Shown here one piece after another: positions 44,414-53,305 of a stretch of DNA of 64,000 nucleotides (its first letter is position 1; every line of letters starts with the position of its first letter). The notes beneath the pieces were generated by a model that was not told the origin of the DNA, did not search any database, and saw only the letters and a list, made by a program, of their open reading frames with translations. The DNA comes from Rhizobium sp. 16-488-2b (GTDB taxonomy: Bacteria > Pseudomonadota > Alphaproteobacteria > Rhizobiales > Rhizobiaceae), in assembly GCF_017741815.1 (NCBI RefSeq), contig NZ_JAGHMF010000015.1:176410-240409 (forward strand). Direction: 5' to 3'. The translations under genes and the position numbers were made by a program.

Positions 44414-45340
44414 TCAGACGATTTCACCGAGGTGATGGCGCACCCACTTACCCTCCTCCGATGCGGTCCGCCCGAAATGCCGCTTGAAGTCGCGGCTGAA
44501 CTGCGCCGGGCTCGCATAGCCGACCGAGACCGCGATCTCCGCGATCGTGCTGCTGTGGCGGGCGATCATCAGCCGCGCCTCGTGAAGCCGCATCGCCTTC
44601 ACATATTGCATCGGGCTGCTTCCCGTCAGTTCCTTGAAGCGGACATGGTAGGAGGGAATGCTCATCCCGACCTGCCTGGCCAGATCGGCGATCGAGATCT
44701 CGGCGCCGTAATTCTCGCGCAACCAGCCCAGGCTCTGCACCACTTTGCCGGACGAACCCTGCCGCTGCAGGGCGGCAATCATCGCCCCACCCTGCGGTCC
44801 CACCAGCACCCGATAATGCAACTCCCGCAAAAGACTATCCCCGAGAACGGTTGCTTCCGCGGGTCTTTGAAGCGCCGTCAGAAGACGCAGCAGCACGTCC
44901 TCGATGTCGGGTGACATCCTGCTGGACACCAGACCGCGCGGCTTCTCCTCCGCCAATCCGCCATGCGTCTCGAGCTGCATGGCAATCTCGGCCGCCATCT
45001 GCATGTCGAAATCGACATAGACGGCAAGCAGCGGCCGCTCGGGGCTGGCGATCGATCGCATCCGGAAGGGCACGGGAACAGACACCGCCAGATAGTGATC
45101 CTCGTCGTAGAGATAGACCTCCCTTTCGAGCATGCCCTGCTTGCTTCCCTGAAGCACGAAAACGGCACCTGGCTTGTAGAGCACGGGGATGTCGTGAAGC
45201 ACCGCCTCCGTCCGCAGCAGGCGCACCGAAGACAAATCAGTCAGGTTATACCCCTGCGCGGGAGCAAGCGCCCCGGCAAGCTCCACCAGCCTGCGGCGCA
45301 TCGCGCCATCGCGCTCCATATTGATAGGATTTGGCAACAT
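44414..45340 (-). CDS. AraC-family transcriptional regulator
   Basis: 308 residues. An N-terminal cupin-like AraC_N region (PVLYKPGAVFVLQGSKQG ... SVPVPFRM) and a C-terminal double helix-turn-helix (ISIADLARQVGMSIPSYHVRF and STIAEIAVSVGYASPAQFSRDF, quoted in parts). The subgroup (AraC_N, COG-type with SDR or aldo-keto partners) responds to small molecules that are mostly unknown. It is divergent from a short-chain dehydrogenase gene across an 80-bp gap, the likely target. Start 45340 chosen; ATG 45319 is an alternative. Confidence 0.93.
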   Translation of the reverse strand: MLPNPINMERDGAMRRRLVELAGALAPAQGYNLTDLSSVRLLRTEAVLHDIPVLYKPGAVFVLQGSKQGMLEREVYLYDEDHYLAVSVPVPFRMRSIASPERPLLAVYVDFDMQMAAEIAMQLETHGGLAEEKPRGLVSSRMSPDIEDVLLRLLTALQRPAEATVLGDSLLRELHYRVLVGPQGGAMIAALQRQGSSGKVVQSLGWLRENYGAEISIADLARQVGMSIPSYHVRFKELTGSSPMQYVKAMRLHEARLMIARHSSTIAEIAVSVGYASPAQFSRDFKRHFGRTASEEGKWVRHHLGEIV

Positions 45341-45420
45341 ACTCAGACAATCCGCAATCGAAACAGCCTGTCCCCAAGAGTATTTATCAATCCACTCAAT
45401 ATCAAGGAGACTTGTTGATC

Positions 45421-46248
45421 ATGTCACGCAAGACCATATTCATCACCGGTGCCAATTCCGGCTTCGGCCTCGCCATTGCTTCTCGCGCCGTGAAAATGGG
45501 CCACAAGGTCATCGGCACCGTCCGCTCGGAGGCCTCGCGCCAAACTCTTGCCAAGGCTCTCCCCGGCGTCATCACCACGCTTTGCGACGTCACCGATTTC
45601 GACCGCATCCCCGATGTCGTGAAAAAGGCCGAAGACGATCACGGCCCAGTCGACGTCCTCATCAACAACGCCGGCTACGGCCATGAAGGCGTGCTTGAGG
45701 AGTCTCCGATCGAGGAGATGCGCCGCCAGTTCGACGTCAACGTCTTCGGCGCCGTCGCGGTCGCCAAGGCCTTCCTTCCGCGCTTTCGCGAGCGCCGGCA
45801 GGGCTTCATCGTCAATGTCACCTCGATGGGCGGCATGATTACCATGCCCGGCATCGCCTACTACTGCGGCAGCAAGTTCGCGCTGCAGGGCATATCGGCG
45901 GTGATGCGCGCCGAGATGGCACCCTTCGGCGTCCATGTCACCGCCCTGTGCCCCGGCTCGTTCAGAACCGATTGGGCCGGACGCTCCATGGTGAGGACGG
46001 AGAGGTCCATCGCCGACTACGACGCCATCTTCGACCCGATCCGCACCGCGCGACAGGAAAAAAGCGGCAAGCAACTGGGCGACCCCGACAAGCTCGCCGC
46101 AGCCGTCCTCACTTTGATCGAGGCCGACGCACCGCCGCCGCAACTCCTGCTTGGCAGCGATGCCCTGAAGCTTGTCTCCGAGCGCGTTCGTGAGCTGCAG
46201 CAGGAGATCGAGGAGTGGAAAGCCCTGACCATCTCGACGGATGGCTGA
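45421..46248 (+). CDS. Short-chain dehydrogenase/reductase
   Basis: 275 residues from ATG 45421 (AAGGAG upstream; in-frame codons before it are non-coding). Classical SDR: cofactor loop GANSGFGLA (about residues 10-18), DVTDFD, NNAGYG, catalytic Ser in VTSMGG and the YxxxK motif YYCGSK (about 150-155). The absence of an acidic residue at the end of strand 2 (TVRSEAS) suggests NADP(H). The divergent AraC-type gene probably controls it. Substrate unknown. Confidence 0.93.
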   Translation: MSRKTIFITGANSGFGLAIASRAVKMGHKVIGTVRSEASRQTLAKALPGVITTLCDVTDFDRIPDVVKKAEDDHGPVDVLINNAGYGHEGVLEESPIEEMRRQFDVNVFGAVAVAKAFLPRFRERRQGFIVNVTSMGGMITMPGIAYYCGSKFALQGISAVMRAEMAPFGVHVTALCPGSFRTDWAGRSMVRTERSIADYDAIFDPIRTARQEKSGKQLGDPDKLAAAVLTLIEADAPPPQLLLGSDALKLVSERVRELQQEIEEWKALTISTDG

Positions 46249-46322
46249 TCGCGTCGTGAACCCGCCAACCGCGACCAGCCCGCGCTATGTTGCGCTCGAC
46301 CAAGGGCCGAGGGCGGGCGCTA

Positions 46323-47426
46323 TCATCCCCTCGGCCAGCGCTCGACCGTCTGGCCGCCGAACAGCCGGCTCGTTGGCATCTGGAAGATGAAATAGGGGTT
46401 GAGCAGCGGCAGCGTGCTTGCCTGCTCCAGCCTCTCCAGCATCGCCTCGTCGAGATCAACATCCAGCGAAGCGATGTTCTGTTGCAGCTGCTCCACCCGG
46501 CTGGCGCCGATCAACACAGACGAGACGCCGGCGCGCCGCGCCACCCAGGCGAGCGCCACTTCCGCCGCCGACCGGCCGATCTCGGCCGCGACGGAGGTCA
46601 CCACATCGACCACATCGAAATTGCGCTCGGTAAACAGCATGCCGCCGAAAGGATTGTCGCCATTCAGCCGGCCGTTGCTGCCGCTTTCCGATGTCTCCGA
46701 GGTCTTGTCGGGCAAGGCTGTGGCGCGCCCGGCCTCGGCCAGCATCTCGCGACCGTATTTGCCGGTCAAAAGACCCGCCGCAAGCGGGCTCCAGGGCACC
46801 ATGCCAAGCCCGAACTCGGCGCCGGCAGGCATGAGGTCGAGCTCGACGCCGCGATCGATCAGCGAATAGGCATATTGCAGGCCGATCGGCTTCGGCAGCC
46901 CATGCGCTTCGGCAAGCGTCGCGATCCGCGCCACATACCAGGCGGGCGTGTTGGAAAAGCCATAATGCAGGATCTTGCCGGCGCGCACGGCATCGGAAAG
47001 CGTCTGCAACACTTCATCGGCGGGCGTCGTCTGGTCCCACACATGCATCCAGTACATGTCGATATAGTCGGTGCGCAGCCGCTTGAGCGATCCCTCGATG
47101 CCGAGGCGGATGTTCTTCGCCCCGTTGCCGCCCCAGAGCGGCGTGCCCGCGCCGCGCGGAAATCCCGATTTGGTCGCCACCACCAGCCGGTCGCGCTGCC
47201 CGCTGTCGGAGAGAAACGCGCCGAGCATCTCCTCGCTCTTCCCCGCCGAATAGATGTCGGCCGTATCGATGAAATTGCCGCCGGCATCGACATAGGCGTC
47301 AAACAGCGCCCGCGAGGTCTGCTCGTTGGCGCCCCATCGCCCGGCGCCGAAGGTCATGGTGCCAAGCGCCAGCGGGCTGACGATCAGTCCCGAGCGGCCG
47401 AGGGTGCGATAGCTGGTAAGGTCCAT
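46323..47426 (-). CDS. Aldo/keto reductase
   Basis: 367 residues, ATG 47426 with AAGGAG upstream. Catalytic tetrad positions are visible: GGNFIDTADIYSAGKSEEML (Asp, Tyr; quoted in part FIDTADIYS), VVATKSGF (Lys) and YWMHVWD (His). NADPH-dependent TIM-barrel oxidoreductase of the YajO/Tas-like group. Divergent from a LysR-type gene 95 bp away, which likely regulates it. Convergent with the SDR gene; the two oxidoreductases may belong to a common stress or detoxification response (inference). Confidence 0.93.
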   Translation of the reverse strand: MDLTSYRTLGRSGLIVSPLALGTMTFGAGRWGANEQTSRALFDAYVDAGGNFIDTADIYSAGKSEEMLGAFLSDSGQRDRLVVATKSGFPRGAGTPLWGGNGAKNIRLGIEGSLKRLRTDYIDMYWMHVWDQTTPADEVLQTLSDAVRAGKILHYGFSNTPAWYVARIATLAEAHGLPKPIGLQYAYSLIDRGVELDLMPAGAEFGLGMVPWSPLAAGLLTGKYGREMLAEAGRATALPDKTSETSESGSNGRLNGDNPFGGMLFTERNFDVVDVVTSVAAEIGRSAAEVALAWVARRAGVSSVLIGASRVEQLQQNIASLDVDLDEAMLERLEQASTLPLLNPYFIFQMPTSRLFGGQTVERWPRG

Positions 47427-47521
47427 ATCCGTGCTCCTTGTTCACACCCGTCCATTTAGGCCGGCACAAGCCACAGGATTAGCGGTTGCCCGTCGCATGA
47501 ACTTGTGAGCAGAATGCAGCA

Positions 47522-48412
47522 ATGGAACGCGGAACGCTCAACGATCTCCTCGCCTTTGCCGCCGTCGCCCGCGAGCGTAGTTTTACGCGCGCAGCCGCCG
47601 TCCTCGGCATGTCGCCCTCGGCGCTCAGCCACGCGATGCGCGGTCTGGAGGAGAGATTGGGCGTCCGGTTGCTTGCGCGCACCACCCGCAGCGTCGCGCC
47701 CACCGAGGCCGGCGAGCGGCTTCTGCAATCGCTCAACCCGGCGCTCTCGGATATCGAGGGCGGCCTTGAGGCGCTGGCCGAATGGCGCGACAACCCCTCC
47801 GGCACCGTTCGCATCACCACCTTTGCCTATGCCGCCAGGATGGTGCTCGTGCCGAAGCTCCCCGCCTTCCTGCTCGCCCATCCCGATATCAACGTCGAGG
47901 TGATCATCCAGGACGGGCTGACCGACATCGTCGCCTCAGGCTTCGACGCCGGCATCCGCCTCGGCGAAACGGTGGACAAGGACATGATCGCGGTGCGGGT
48001 CGGGCCTGAACTGCGCACCGTCGTCGTCGGCACGCCCTCCTATTTCGCCCGCATCCCACAGCCGGAAACGCCTTATGATCTCGAGCGCCACGCCTGCATT
48101 GGCTACCGCCTGACGACCTCGGGCGGCCTGCTTCCCTGGGAGTTCGAAAAGGATGGCAAGGAGATCAAGATCCGCACCAGCGGCCCGCTTATCGTCAATG
48201 ATGGCGAGCTTCCGGCAGCCGCCGTGCGCGCCGGCGTCGGGCTCGGCTATATGATGGAGCACGACGTGGCCGACGAGATCGCTTCCGGAGCGCTGGTGCA
48301 GGTGCTTAACGACTGGTGCCCGCCCTTCCCCGGCTTCCACCTCTACCACCCGAGCCGCCGTCAATCGCCGCCGGCGCTGCGCGCGCTGATCGCCGCCTTG
48401 AGCGTCAAGTAG
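47522..48412 (+). CDS. LysR-family transcriptional regulator
   Basis: 296 residues. N-terminal winged helix-turn-helix (LLAFAAVARERSFTRAAAVLGMSPSALSHAMRGLE, quoted in parts: AVARERSFTRAAAVLG and SPSALSHAMRGLE), then the effector-binding domain (NPSGTVRITTFAYAARMVL onward) that in this subgroup reads GxLRI/VRITTP. Divergent from the aldo/keto reductase gene, its probable target. Short 95-bp shared intergenic region. Effector unknown. Confidence 0.94.
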   Translation: MERGTLNDLLAFAAVARERSFTRAAAVLGMSPSALSHAMRGLEERLGVRLLARTTRSVAPTEAGERLLQSLNPALSDIEGGLEALAEWRDNPSGTVRITTFAYAARMVLVPKLPAFLLAHPDINVEVIIQDGLTDIVASGFDAGIRLGETVDKDMIAVRVGPELRTVVVGTPSYFARIPQPETPYDLERHACIGYRLTTSGGLLPWEFEKDGKEIKIRTSGPLIVNDGELPAAAVRAGVGLGYMMEHDVADEIASGALVQVLNDWCPPFPGFHLYHPSRRQSPPALRALIAALSVK

Positions 48413-48528
48413 CAATCGCACTGCCGGGCGCAATCAGCGCGTGACGCACTGTTCAATTTTTGCCCCACTGCAAAATCCGCCCAAGCGCGATATCTAACGG
48501 GCAACGAAAGATCGAAGGAGTAGACACC

Positions 48529-49515
48529 ATGGGTATGCTGGTCGACGGCGTCTGGCAGGACGTCTGGTACGATACGAAGGAGACCAAGGGTCACTTCAAG
48601 CGCGCCGCCTCGCAGTTCCGCAACTGGATCACGCCGGATGGCAGCGCCGGTCCATCGGGCAAGGAAGGCTTCAAGGCCGAGGCCGGGCGCTATCATCTCT
48701 ACGTGTCGCTTGCTTGTCCCTGGGCGCACCGCACGCTGATCTTCCGCAAGCTGAAGCGGCTGGAAGACCTGATCTCGGTCTCCGTTGTCGATCCACTGAT
48801 GCTGGAAAAGGGCTGGGAATTCAAGGTCGGCGACGGCGCCACCGGCGATCCGCTCTTCGGCGCCAAGGCGCTCTCCGACATCTACGTGAAGGCTGATCCG
48901 CACTATTCCGGCCGCGTCACCGTGCCTGTCCTGTGGGACAAGAAGACCAACACCATCGTCAGCAACGAATCCGCCGAGATCATCCGCATGTTCAACAGCG
49001 CCTTCGACGCGCTGACCGGCTCGACCACCGATTTCTACCCGCAGGACCTCCGCGGCGAGATCGACGATCTGAACGCGCTTATCTACGACACCGTCAACAA
49101 CGGCGTCTACAAGGCCGGCTTCGCGACTGCCCAGGACGCCTATTCGGAAAGCGTGCTCAAGCTCTTCGAAACGCTCGACATGCTGGAAGACCGCCTCGGC
49201 AAGGGCCGCTATCTCGTTGGCGACCGGTTGACCGAGGCCGATTGGCGGCTCTTCACCACGCTGGTGCGCTTCGACCCAGTCTATGTCGGCCACTTCAAGT
49301 GCAACATCCGCCGCATCGCCGATTACCCGAACCTCTCGGCCTATCTGCGCGATCTCTACCAGACACCAGGGATCAAGGAGACGGTCGACTTCCGTCACAT
49401 CAAGGACCACTATTACCGCAGCCACAAGACGATCAACCCGACCGGTATCGTCCCCGTCGGCCCGGAATTGGATCTCGACCGCCCGCACGGCCGCGGCGAA
49501 CGCGCCGCCGCTTAA
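48529..49515 (+). CDS. Glutathionyl-hydroquinone reductase (Xi-class glutathione transferase)
   Basis: 328 residues from ATG 48529 with AAGGAG at 48515-48520. The N-terminal thioredoxin-like domain has SLACPWAHRTLIFRKL with the catalytic Cys in CPWAHR, the hallmark of the ECM4/YqjG (Xi) class that reduces glutathionyl-hydroquinones. The helical C-terminal domain includes VGDRLTEADWRLFTTLVRFDPVYVGHFKCN (quoted in parts: RLTEADWRLFTTLVRFD) and SAYLRDLYQTPGI. Length is typical. Cytosolic redox/detoxification role. Confidence 0.95.
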   Translation: MGMLVDGVWQDVWYDTKETKGHFKRAASQFRNWITPDGSAGPSGKEGFKAEAGRYHLYVSLACPWAHRTLIFRKLKRLEDLISVSVVDPLMLEKGWEFKVGDGATGDPLFGAKALSDIYVKADPHYSGRVTVPVLWDKKTNTIVSNESAEIIRMFNSAFDALTGSTTDFYPQDLRGEIDDLNALIYDTVNNGVYKAGFATAQDAYSESVLKLFETLDMLEDRLGKGRYLVGDRLTEADWRLFTTLVRFDPVYVGHFKCNIRRIADYPNLSAYLRDLYQTPGIKETVDFRHIKDHYYRSHKTINPTGIVPVGPELDLDRPHGRGERAAA

Positions 49516-49521
49516 CGAAAC

Positions 49522-49549
49522 CGCCCGACCTACCAAACCTGGTCGGGCG
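49522..49549. terminator. Hairpin at the 3' ends of convergent genes
   Basis: CGCCCGACC (49522-49530) and its exact complement (49541-49549) with a 10-base loop, directly between the reductase and the convergent Nudix gene; the Nudix stop codon lies in the loop. No T-run. Confidence 0.55.
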
Positions 49550-50003
49550 CATGCTCTCCGGCGATCTCGGCAAGACGACGGTGCGTCGACGCCGTCGTCC
49601 CCTCGGGCAGCGCGTCGAGCGCGAAGAAACCGCATTCGACGATCTCGCGGTCCGGCGCCCTCGGCGCCGTCTGCTCGACATTGGCGCGGTAGAACACGAC
49701 ATGGTCGCGCCGCGTGGCCGAGGTATTGAGATAGACCTGAACGAGCTCCGGGCGTCCTACAATCACGAGATTGCCCTCCTCGCGCAGTTCCTTGACGAGC
49801 GCGTCCTCGGCCGTCTCGTTGCGCTCGATACCGCCGCCCGGCATATGCCAGCCGGGCACGTAGCTGTGCCGCACCAGAAACACCCGGCCGCTGTCATCGA
49901 AGCAGGCGGCGCGCACGCCCATGGTCATGCCGCGCGCGAAGGCGAAGTAGATATGCACCACGCGCATCATCAGGCGCGATTGCCAGTGGCGGATTTCTTT
50001 CAC
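49530..50003 (-). CDS. Nudix hydrolase
   Basis: 157 residues from GTG 50003 (GGAAGA upstream). Nudix box GGGIERNETAEDALVKELREEGN matches the spacing (quoted in parts: GGIERNE and KELREEGN), with Lys in place of the first Arg of REUXEE. A short hydrophobic N-terminal helix (RLMMRVVHIYFAFARG) precedes VRAACFDDSGRVFLVRHSY. The subgroup usually hydrolyses nucleoside diphosphate derivatives; substrate unknown. Confidence 0.9.
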   Translation of the reverse strand: MKEIRHWQSRLMMRVVHIYFAFARGMTMGVRAACFDDSGRVFLVRHSYVPGWHMPGGGIERNETAEDALVKELREEGNLVIVGRPELVQVYLNTSATRRDHVVFYRANVEQTAPRAPDREIVECGFFALDALPEGTTASTHRRLAEIAGEHAPDQVW

Positions 50004-50089
50004 GCGTCTTCCAATTCCATCAATCCGTTCAAGCAGATGTGCGAGGAGATGTGTTTGAAATACGGCTGCCGTGAGCTATGTGTGCACCC

Positions 50090-50998
50090 ATGTTCAAGCT
50101 CGCGCACATTTCAGACGTCCATCTCGGGCCGCTGCCCCACATCTCTTTCCGTGAACTCTTTTCCAAGCGTATCACCGGCTTTGTGAACTGGCATCGCAAT
50201 CGGCGCAAGCACCTTTTCGGCGGTACGCTGGATCTCCTGCTCGACGATATCCGCGAAAAGCAGCCGGATCACATGGCGATTACGGGCGATCTCGTCAATC
50301 TCGCGAGCGGGCTTGAAATCCGCGCCGCCGCCGGCTGGCTGCGCGAACTCGGCGATCCCAAGGACTACTCCGTCGTCCCCGGCAATCACGACGCCTATGT
50401 GCCCGGCGCCTACGAGAAGTCGATGCGCGCCTGGTACGATAATGTCCGCGGCGATCTCGCGCCTGCCGAATGGCAGGAAAACAAGCATATCTTCCCCTAT
50501 CTGCGCATTCGCGGAAAAGTCGCGATCGTCGGCTGCTCGACGGCGGTGGCAACGCCCCCCTTCGCGGCCAGCGGCTTCTTTGGTGAACGGCAGGCCCGCG
50601 AGACGGTGAACATGCTGCGCGCCGCCGGCGAAGCCGGGCTGTTTCGTGTCGTCATGATCCACCATCCGCCGATCCGTGGCGCCACATCCTTCCACAAGCG
50701 CATGATCGGCATCCGCCGTTTCGCCGCCGTCATCTCCACCGGCGGCGCCGAACTCGTTTTGCATGGACACACGCACCTGAACACGGTGCACTGGCTGCGC
50801 GGCCAGACCGGACCGGTTCCTGTCGTCGGCATCGCCTCGGGCTCGCAAGGCCCCGGTGGTTCGAAGCCGCCCGCCGCCTACAATCTCTTCAGCATCGACG
50901 GCTCCCCCGGCGCCTGGAGCCTCAAGGGCGAACGCTTCAGCCTCAGCCCCTCGGGCGACGACATCAACTCGGAAAGCGTCGATATCTTCAGGCTTTAG
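50090..50998 (+). CDS. Metallophosphoesterase
   Basis: 302 residues from ATG 50090 (MFKLAHISDVHLG); an in-frame ATG four codons upstream is less likely. All metal-binding motifs of the calcineurin-like superfamily are in order: DVHLG, GDLVN, GNHD, HHPP and HGHTH. Dinuclear metal enzyme; the substrate class (cyclic nucleotide, UDP-diacylglucosamine-like or other phosphodiester) cannot be told from sequence. The C-terminus has a variable cap. Stands alone. Confidence 0.93.
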   Translation: MFKLAHISDVHLGPLPHISFRELFSKRITGFVNWHRNRRKHLFGGTLDLLLDDIREKQPDHMAITGDLVNLASGLEIRAAAGWLRELGDPKDYSVVPGNHDAYVPGAYEKSMRAWYDNVRGDLAPAEWQENKHIFPYLRIRGKVAIVGCSTAVATPPFAASGFFGERQARETVNMLRAAGEAGLFRVVMIHHPPIRGATSFHKRMIGIRRFAAVISTGGAELVLHGHTHLNTVHWLRGQTGPVPVVGIASGSQGPGGSKPPAAYNLFSIDGSPGAWSLKGERFSLSPSGDDINSESVDIFRL

Positions 50999-51146
50999 CG
51001 CCATTTCCGGAATCAGTTTCGCGGCAAGTTGAATCACTGCGCGAACTCAGGCGAAAAACCATCAGATCGGGGCCGATCGCCTCTTGGTATTTCCCGATCT
51101 AGGCGTACACTCCTTATATTAGCGATCTGATGTCAGGAGACGTCGC

Positions 51147-51707
51147 ATGCCATCCACGACCCGTACGCTCCGCGGCCTGGCGCTCGCCGGCCTTCTCGCC
51201 TTCACCTTCTCTGCCCCCGCCTTCGCCGCCGGCGAGGAGACCGACGAAACCAAGCCGCCGCCGAAGACCGAAACCACCACCAAGTGCGCCGACGGCAAGG
51301 TCTGGGACAAGAAGAAGAAGGAATGCGTCACGCCGAACAAGCAGACCTTCAACGACGACGATCTCTACAAGGCCGCCCGCGAATTCGCCTATGCTGGTCA
51401 GTACGACAATGCCATCACCGTGCTCAACCTCGCCCGCAACCAGAACGACCCGCGCATCCTGAACTATCTGGGCTACGCCAACCGCAAGGCCGGTCGGATG
51501 GAGCTTGGCATGTCCTATTATCGCAAGGCGCTGCAGGCCGACGGGAACTATATTCTCGCACGGTCATATATGGGCCAAGCTTTGATGGAACAGGGTGATG
51601 AGCAGGGCGCGCGCGTGCAGCTGGTCGAGATCCGCGACCGCGGCGGCGAGAACACTTGGGCCTACCGCTCGCTCCTCCAGTCGCTCCACGGCTACAGGAC
51701 CTATTGA
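51147..51707 (+). CDS. Secreted TPR-repeat protein
   Basis: 186 residues, ATG 51147 with CAGGAG upstream. Sec signal peptide (about 1-27, ending AFA-AG), a Thr/Lys/Pro-rich linker with one CxxxxxxxxxxxC pair (CADGKVWDKKKKEC), then tetratricopeptide-type helices (DLYKAAREFAYAGQYDNAITVLNLA, PRILNYLGYANRKAGRMELGMSYYRKAL, YILARSYMGQALMEQGDEQGA, quoted as landmarks). Periplasmic scaffold; partner unknown. Confidence 0.88.
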   Translation: MPSTTRTLRGLALAGLLAFTFSAPAFAAGEETDETKPPPKTETTTKCADGKVWDKKKKECVTPNKQTFNDDDLYKAAREFAYAGQYDNAITVLNLARNQNDPRILNYLGYANRKAGRMELGMSYYRKALQADGNYILARSYMGQALMEQGDEQGARVQLVEIRDRGGENTWAYRSLLQSLHGYRTY

Positions 51708-51879
51708 GCCCGAGGATCACCCGAAAAAAGCTTTGGGAACCCGTGAGATAAGTGGCCTTTTGCTTGCGAAGCAGCGGCGATTTGTTTCATAAAGGACACA
51801 GAGACGATATAATTCGCAAATGCGCCAGGTAACGGCTCCGTAAAGGCTCTCGATACCCGGCATTCACCTTGGGAAAACC

Positions 51880-52386
51880 ATGCGTCAACCTGTGACGACC
51901 ATCGACATCAGACGCGATCTAGTGGGTCTTCTGCCCCGGTTGCGGCGGTTCGCGATGACGCTCGCGGGTGATGCGGCGGGCGCCGACGAGCTTGTCCAGG
52001 CCGGCTGTCAGCGCGCGATTGCCAAGAGCAATCAATGGCAGGGCGAAGGCCGGCTCGACAGCTGGGTCTACACGCTGATGCGCCAGCAATGGAGCGAGGA
52101 CCACCGCAAGCGCAAGCCGCATGCGGTCAACAAGACCAATGTCACCGATATCCGCACGGCCACGCGCGACCGCGCCGCCATCATCGATTCCGATGCGATC
52201 CACCGGATGATCGCGGAGATGCCCGAGGGCATCGCCAGCGCCTTCCTGCTGGTGTCGATCGAAGGCCATGGCTACCAGCAGGCCGGCGACATCATGGGCG
52301 TCGCCCCTACCCTCATCATGTCGCAGCTGGCGCAGGCGAAACTGCACTTCGCCAGCCTCGCCGACGACCATTCCCACAGGTTCTGA
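51880..52386 (+). CDS. ECF-like RNA polymerase sigma factor
   Basis: 168 residues. Region 2 features: RRFAMTLAGDAAGADELVQAGCQRAI and GRLDSWVYTLMRQQWSEDHRKRK (quoted as landmarks), as in extracytoplasmic-function sigma factors. Region 4 is present but modest: AFLLVSIEGHGYQQAGDIMGVAPTLIMSQLAQAK (landmarks LLVSIEGHGYQQAGDIM). The gene ends 1 bp before a TTG-started membrane anti-sigma-type gene, the classic layout of an ECF sigma with its antagonist. Target promoters cannot be deduced. Confidence 0.88.
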   Translation: MRQPVTTIDIRRDLVGLLPRLRRFAMTLAGDAAGADELVQAGCQRAIAKSNQWQGEGRLDSWVYTLMRQQWSEDHRKRKPHAVNKTNVTDIRTATRDRAAIIDSDAIHRMIAEMPEGIASAFLLVSIEGHGYQQAGDIMGVAPTLIMSQLAQAKLHFASLADDHSHRF

Positions 52387-52387
52387 T

Positions 52388-53230
52388 TTGCTCGACTTCA
52401 AGAAACTGCCGCTCGATGCCCAGCTGACCGCCCTTCTCGATGGCGAGACGACGCCCGAGCAGAAGCATGAGCTGGAACAGCGCCTGGCAACCGACGACGG
52501 CGCGCGGCGGATCTACGACAAGCTGCGCAACGGCGCCGATTTCGGCAAGCGCCGGCTCGACGACATCCTGAAGGAACCGGTACCATTGGCGCTGGTGCGC
52601 TCGATCAAGAGCGTGCAACCGCCCAAGGCCCCCGTCGCGCCCCGCCAGTCGCGCCAGCCGTTCAAGTTCGCGCCCTCGGGTCCGCAGGCGCTGGTGGCCG
52701 CGATCGTGCTTCTCATCGCCGGCTGCGGCATCGGCTATATCGTCGGCGCCGGTCACATCGCGTCGCAGACCGCGCAGGCCATCGATGCCGCGCAGACCAG
52801 CGAAGCGACAGAATGGCTGGGCGACATGCTCGCCAACCAGAGGTTGCTCGCCCGCCAGCCTCGCCACATCTTCGAAGTCCCGGCCACGCAGCCAGAAGAA
52901 ATCTCCACCTGGCTCACCACCTCCGTCGGCGTCGCCTTCCGCGTCCCGGATCTCGTCTCCGAGGGCTGGACCTTCCAGGGCGCTCGCGTGACGCTCGCCG
53001 GCGGCCGCCCGGTCGGCCAGCTCGTCTACACCAGCTCCGACGGCGACCTCGCCACCATCGCCTTCCGCAAGGACAACCAGCCTGAAGACGCCGAGGATTT
53101 CAAGGAAACGATCCGCGACGAGATCGGCCTGGTCACCTGGCACAACGCCGGCACCTCCTACATGCTGATCGGCCCCTCCTCCGAGGCATCGCTCAGCCAA
53201 CTCGCCATGCAGATCGCCACCGCGATTTGA
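52388..53230 (+). CDS. Transmembrane anti-sigma factor
   Basis: 280 residues from TTG 52388, 1 bp after the sigma gene's stop codon; an AGG lies seven bases upstream. The cytoplasmic N-terminus (LPLDAQLTALLDGETTPEQKHELEQRLATDD, landmark QLTALLDGE) fits the anti-sigma domain; a single helix (about residues 97-118; ALVAAIVLLIAGCGIGYIVG) is followed by a periplasmic domain of about 160 residues with IFEVPATQPEEISTWL and SEGWTFQGARVTLAGGRPV. The periplasmic part resembles the anti-sigma factor family (RsiW/ChrR-like in layout); no HxxxCxxC zinc motif is seen. Holds the sigma factor inactive at the membrane (inference). Confidence 0.85.
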   Translation: MLDFKKLPLDAQLTALLDGETTPEQKHELEQRLATDDGARRIYDKLRNGADFGKRRLDDILKEPVPLALVRSIKSVQPPKAPVAPRQSRQPFKFAPSGPQALVAAIVLLIAGCGIGYIVGAGHIASQTAQAIDAAQTSEATEWLGDMLANQRLLARQPRHIFEVPATQPEEISTWLTTSVGVAFRVPDLVSEGWTFQGARVTLAGGRPVGQLVYTSSDGDLATIAFRKDNQPEDAEDFKETIRDEIGLVTWHNAGTSYMLIGPSSEASLSQLAMQIATAI

Positions 53231-53251
53231 ACCGCCAGATTTAAAGCGCGC

Positions 53252-53285
53252 ATAAAAAAGCGGGCGCCGCATGCGACGCCCGCTT
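53252..53285 (-). terminator. Rho-independent terminator of leuA
   Basis: On the minus strand, a 9-bp stem AAGCGGGCG/CGCCCGCTT (53277-53285 with 53258-53266) followed by six T residues, 20 bp after the leuA stop codon. On the plus strand it lacks a T-run. Confidence 0.88.
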
Positions 53286-53305
53286 CATGATTCCGTGGTC
53301 TACAA

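Noticed and set aside
51715..51880. Possible EcfG-type (GGAAC-N16-CGTT) promoter upstream of the sigma factor gene
   Set aside because: A GGGAACCC occurs, but no CGTT-like -10 lies at the right distance. A similar half-match near 31551 (GGAAC-N17-CGTG) also fails the second element.
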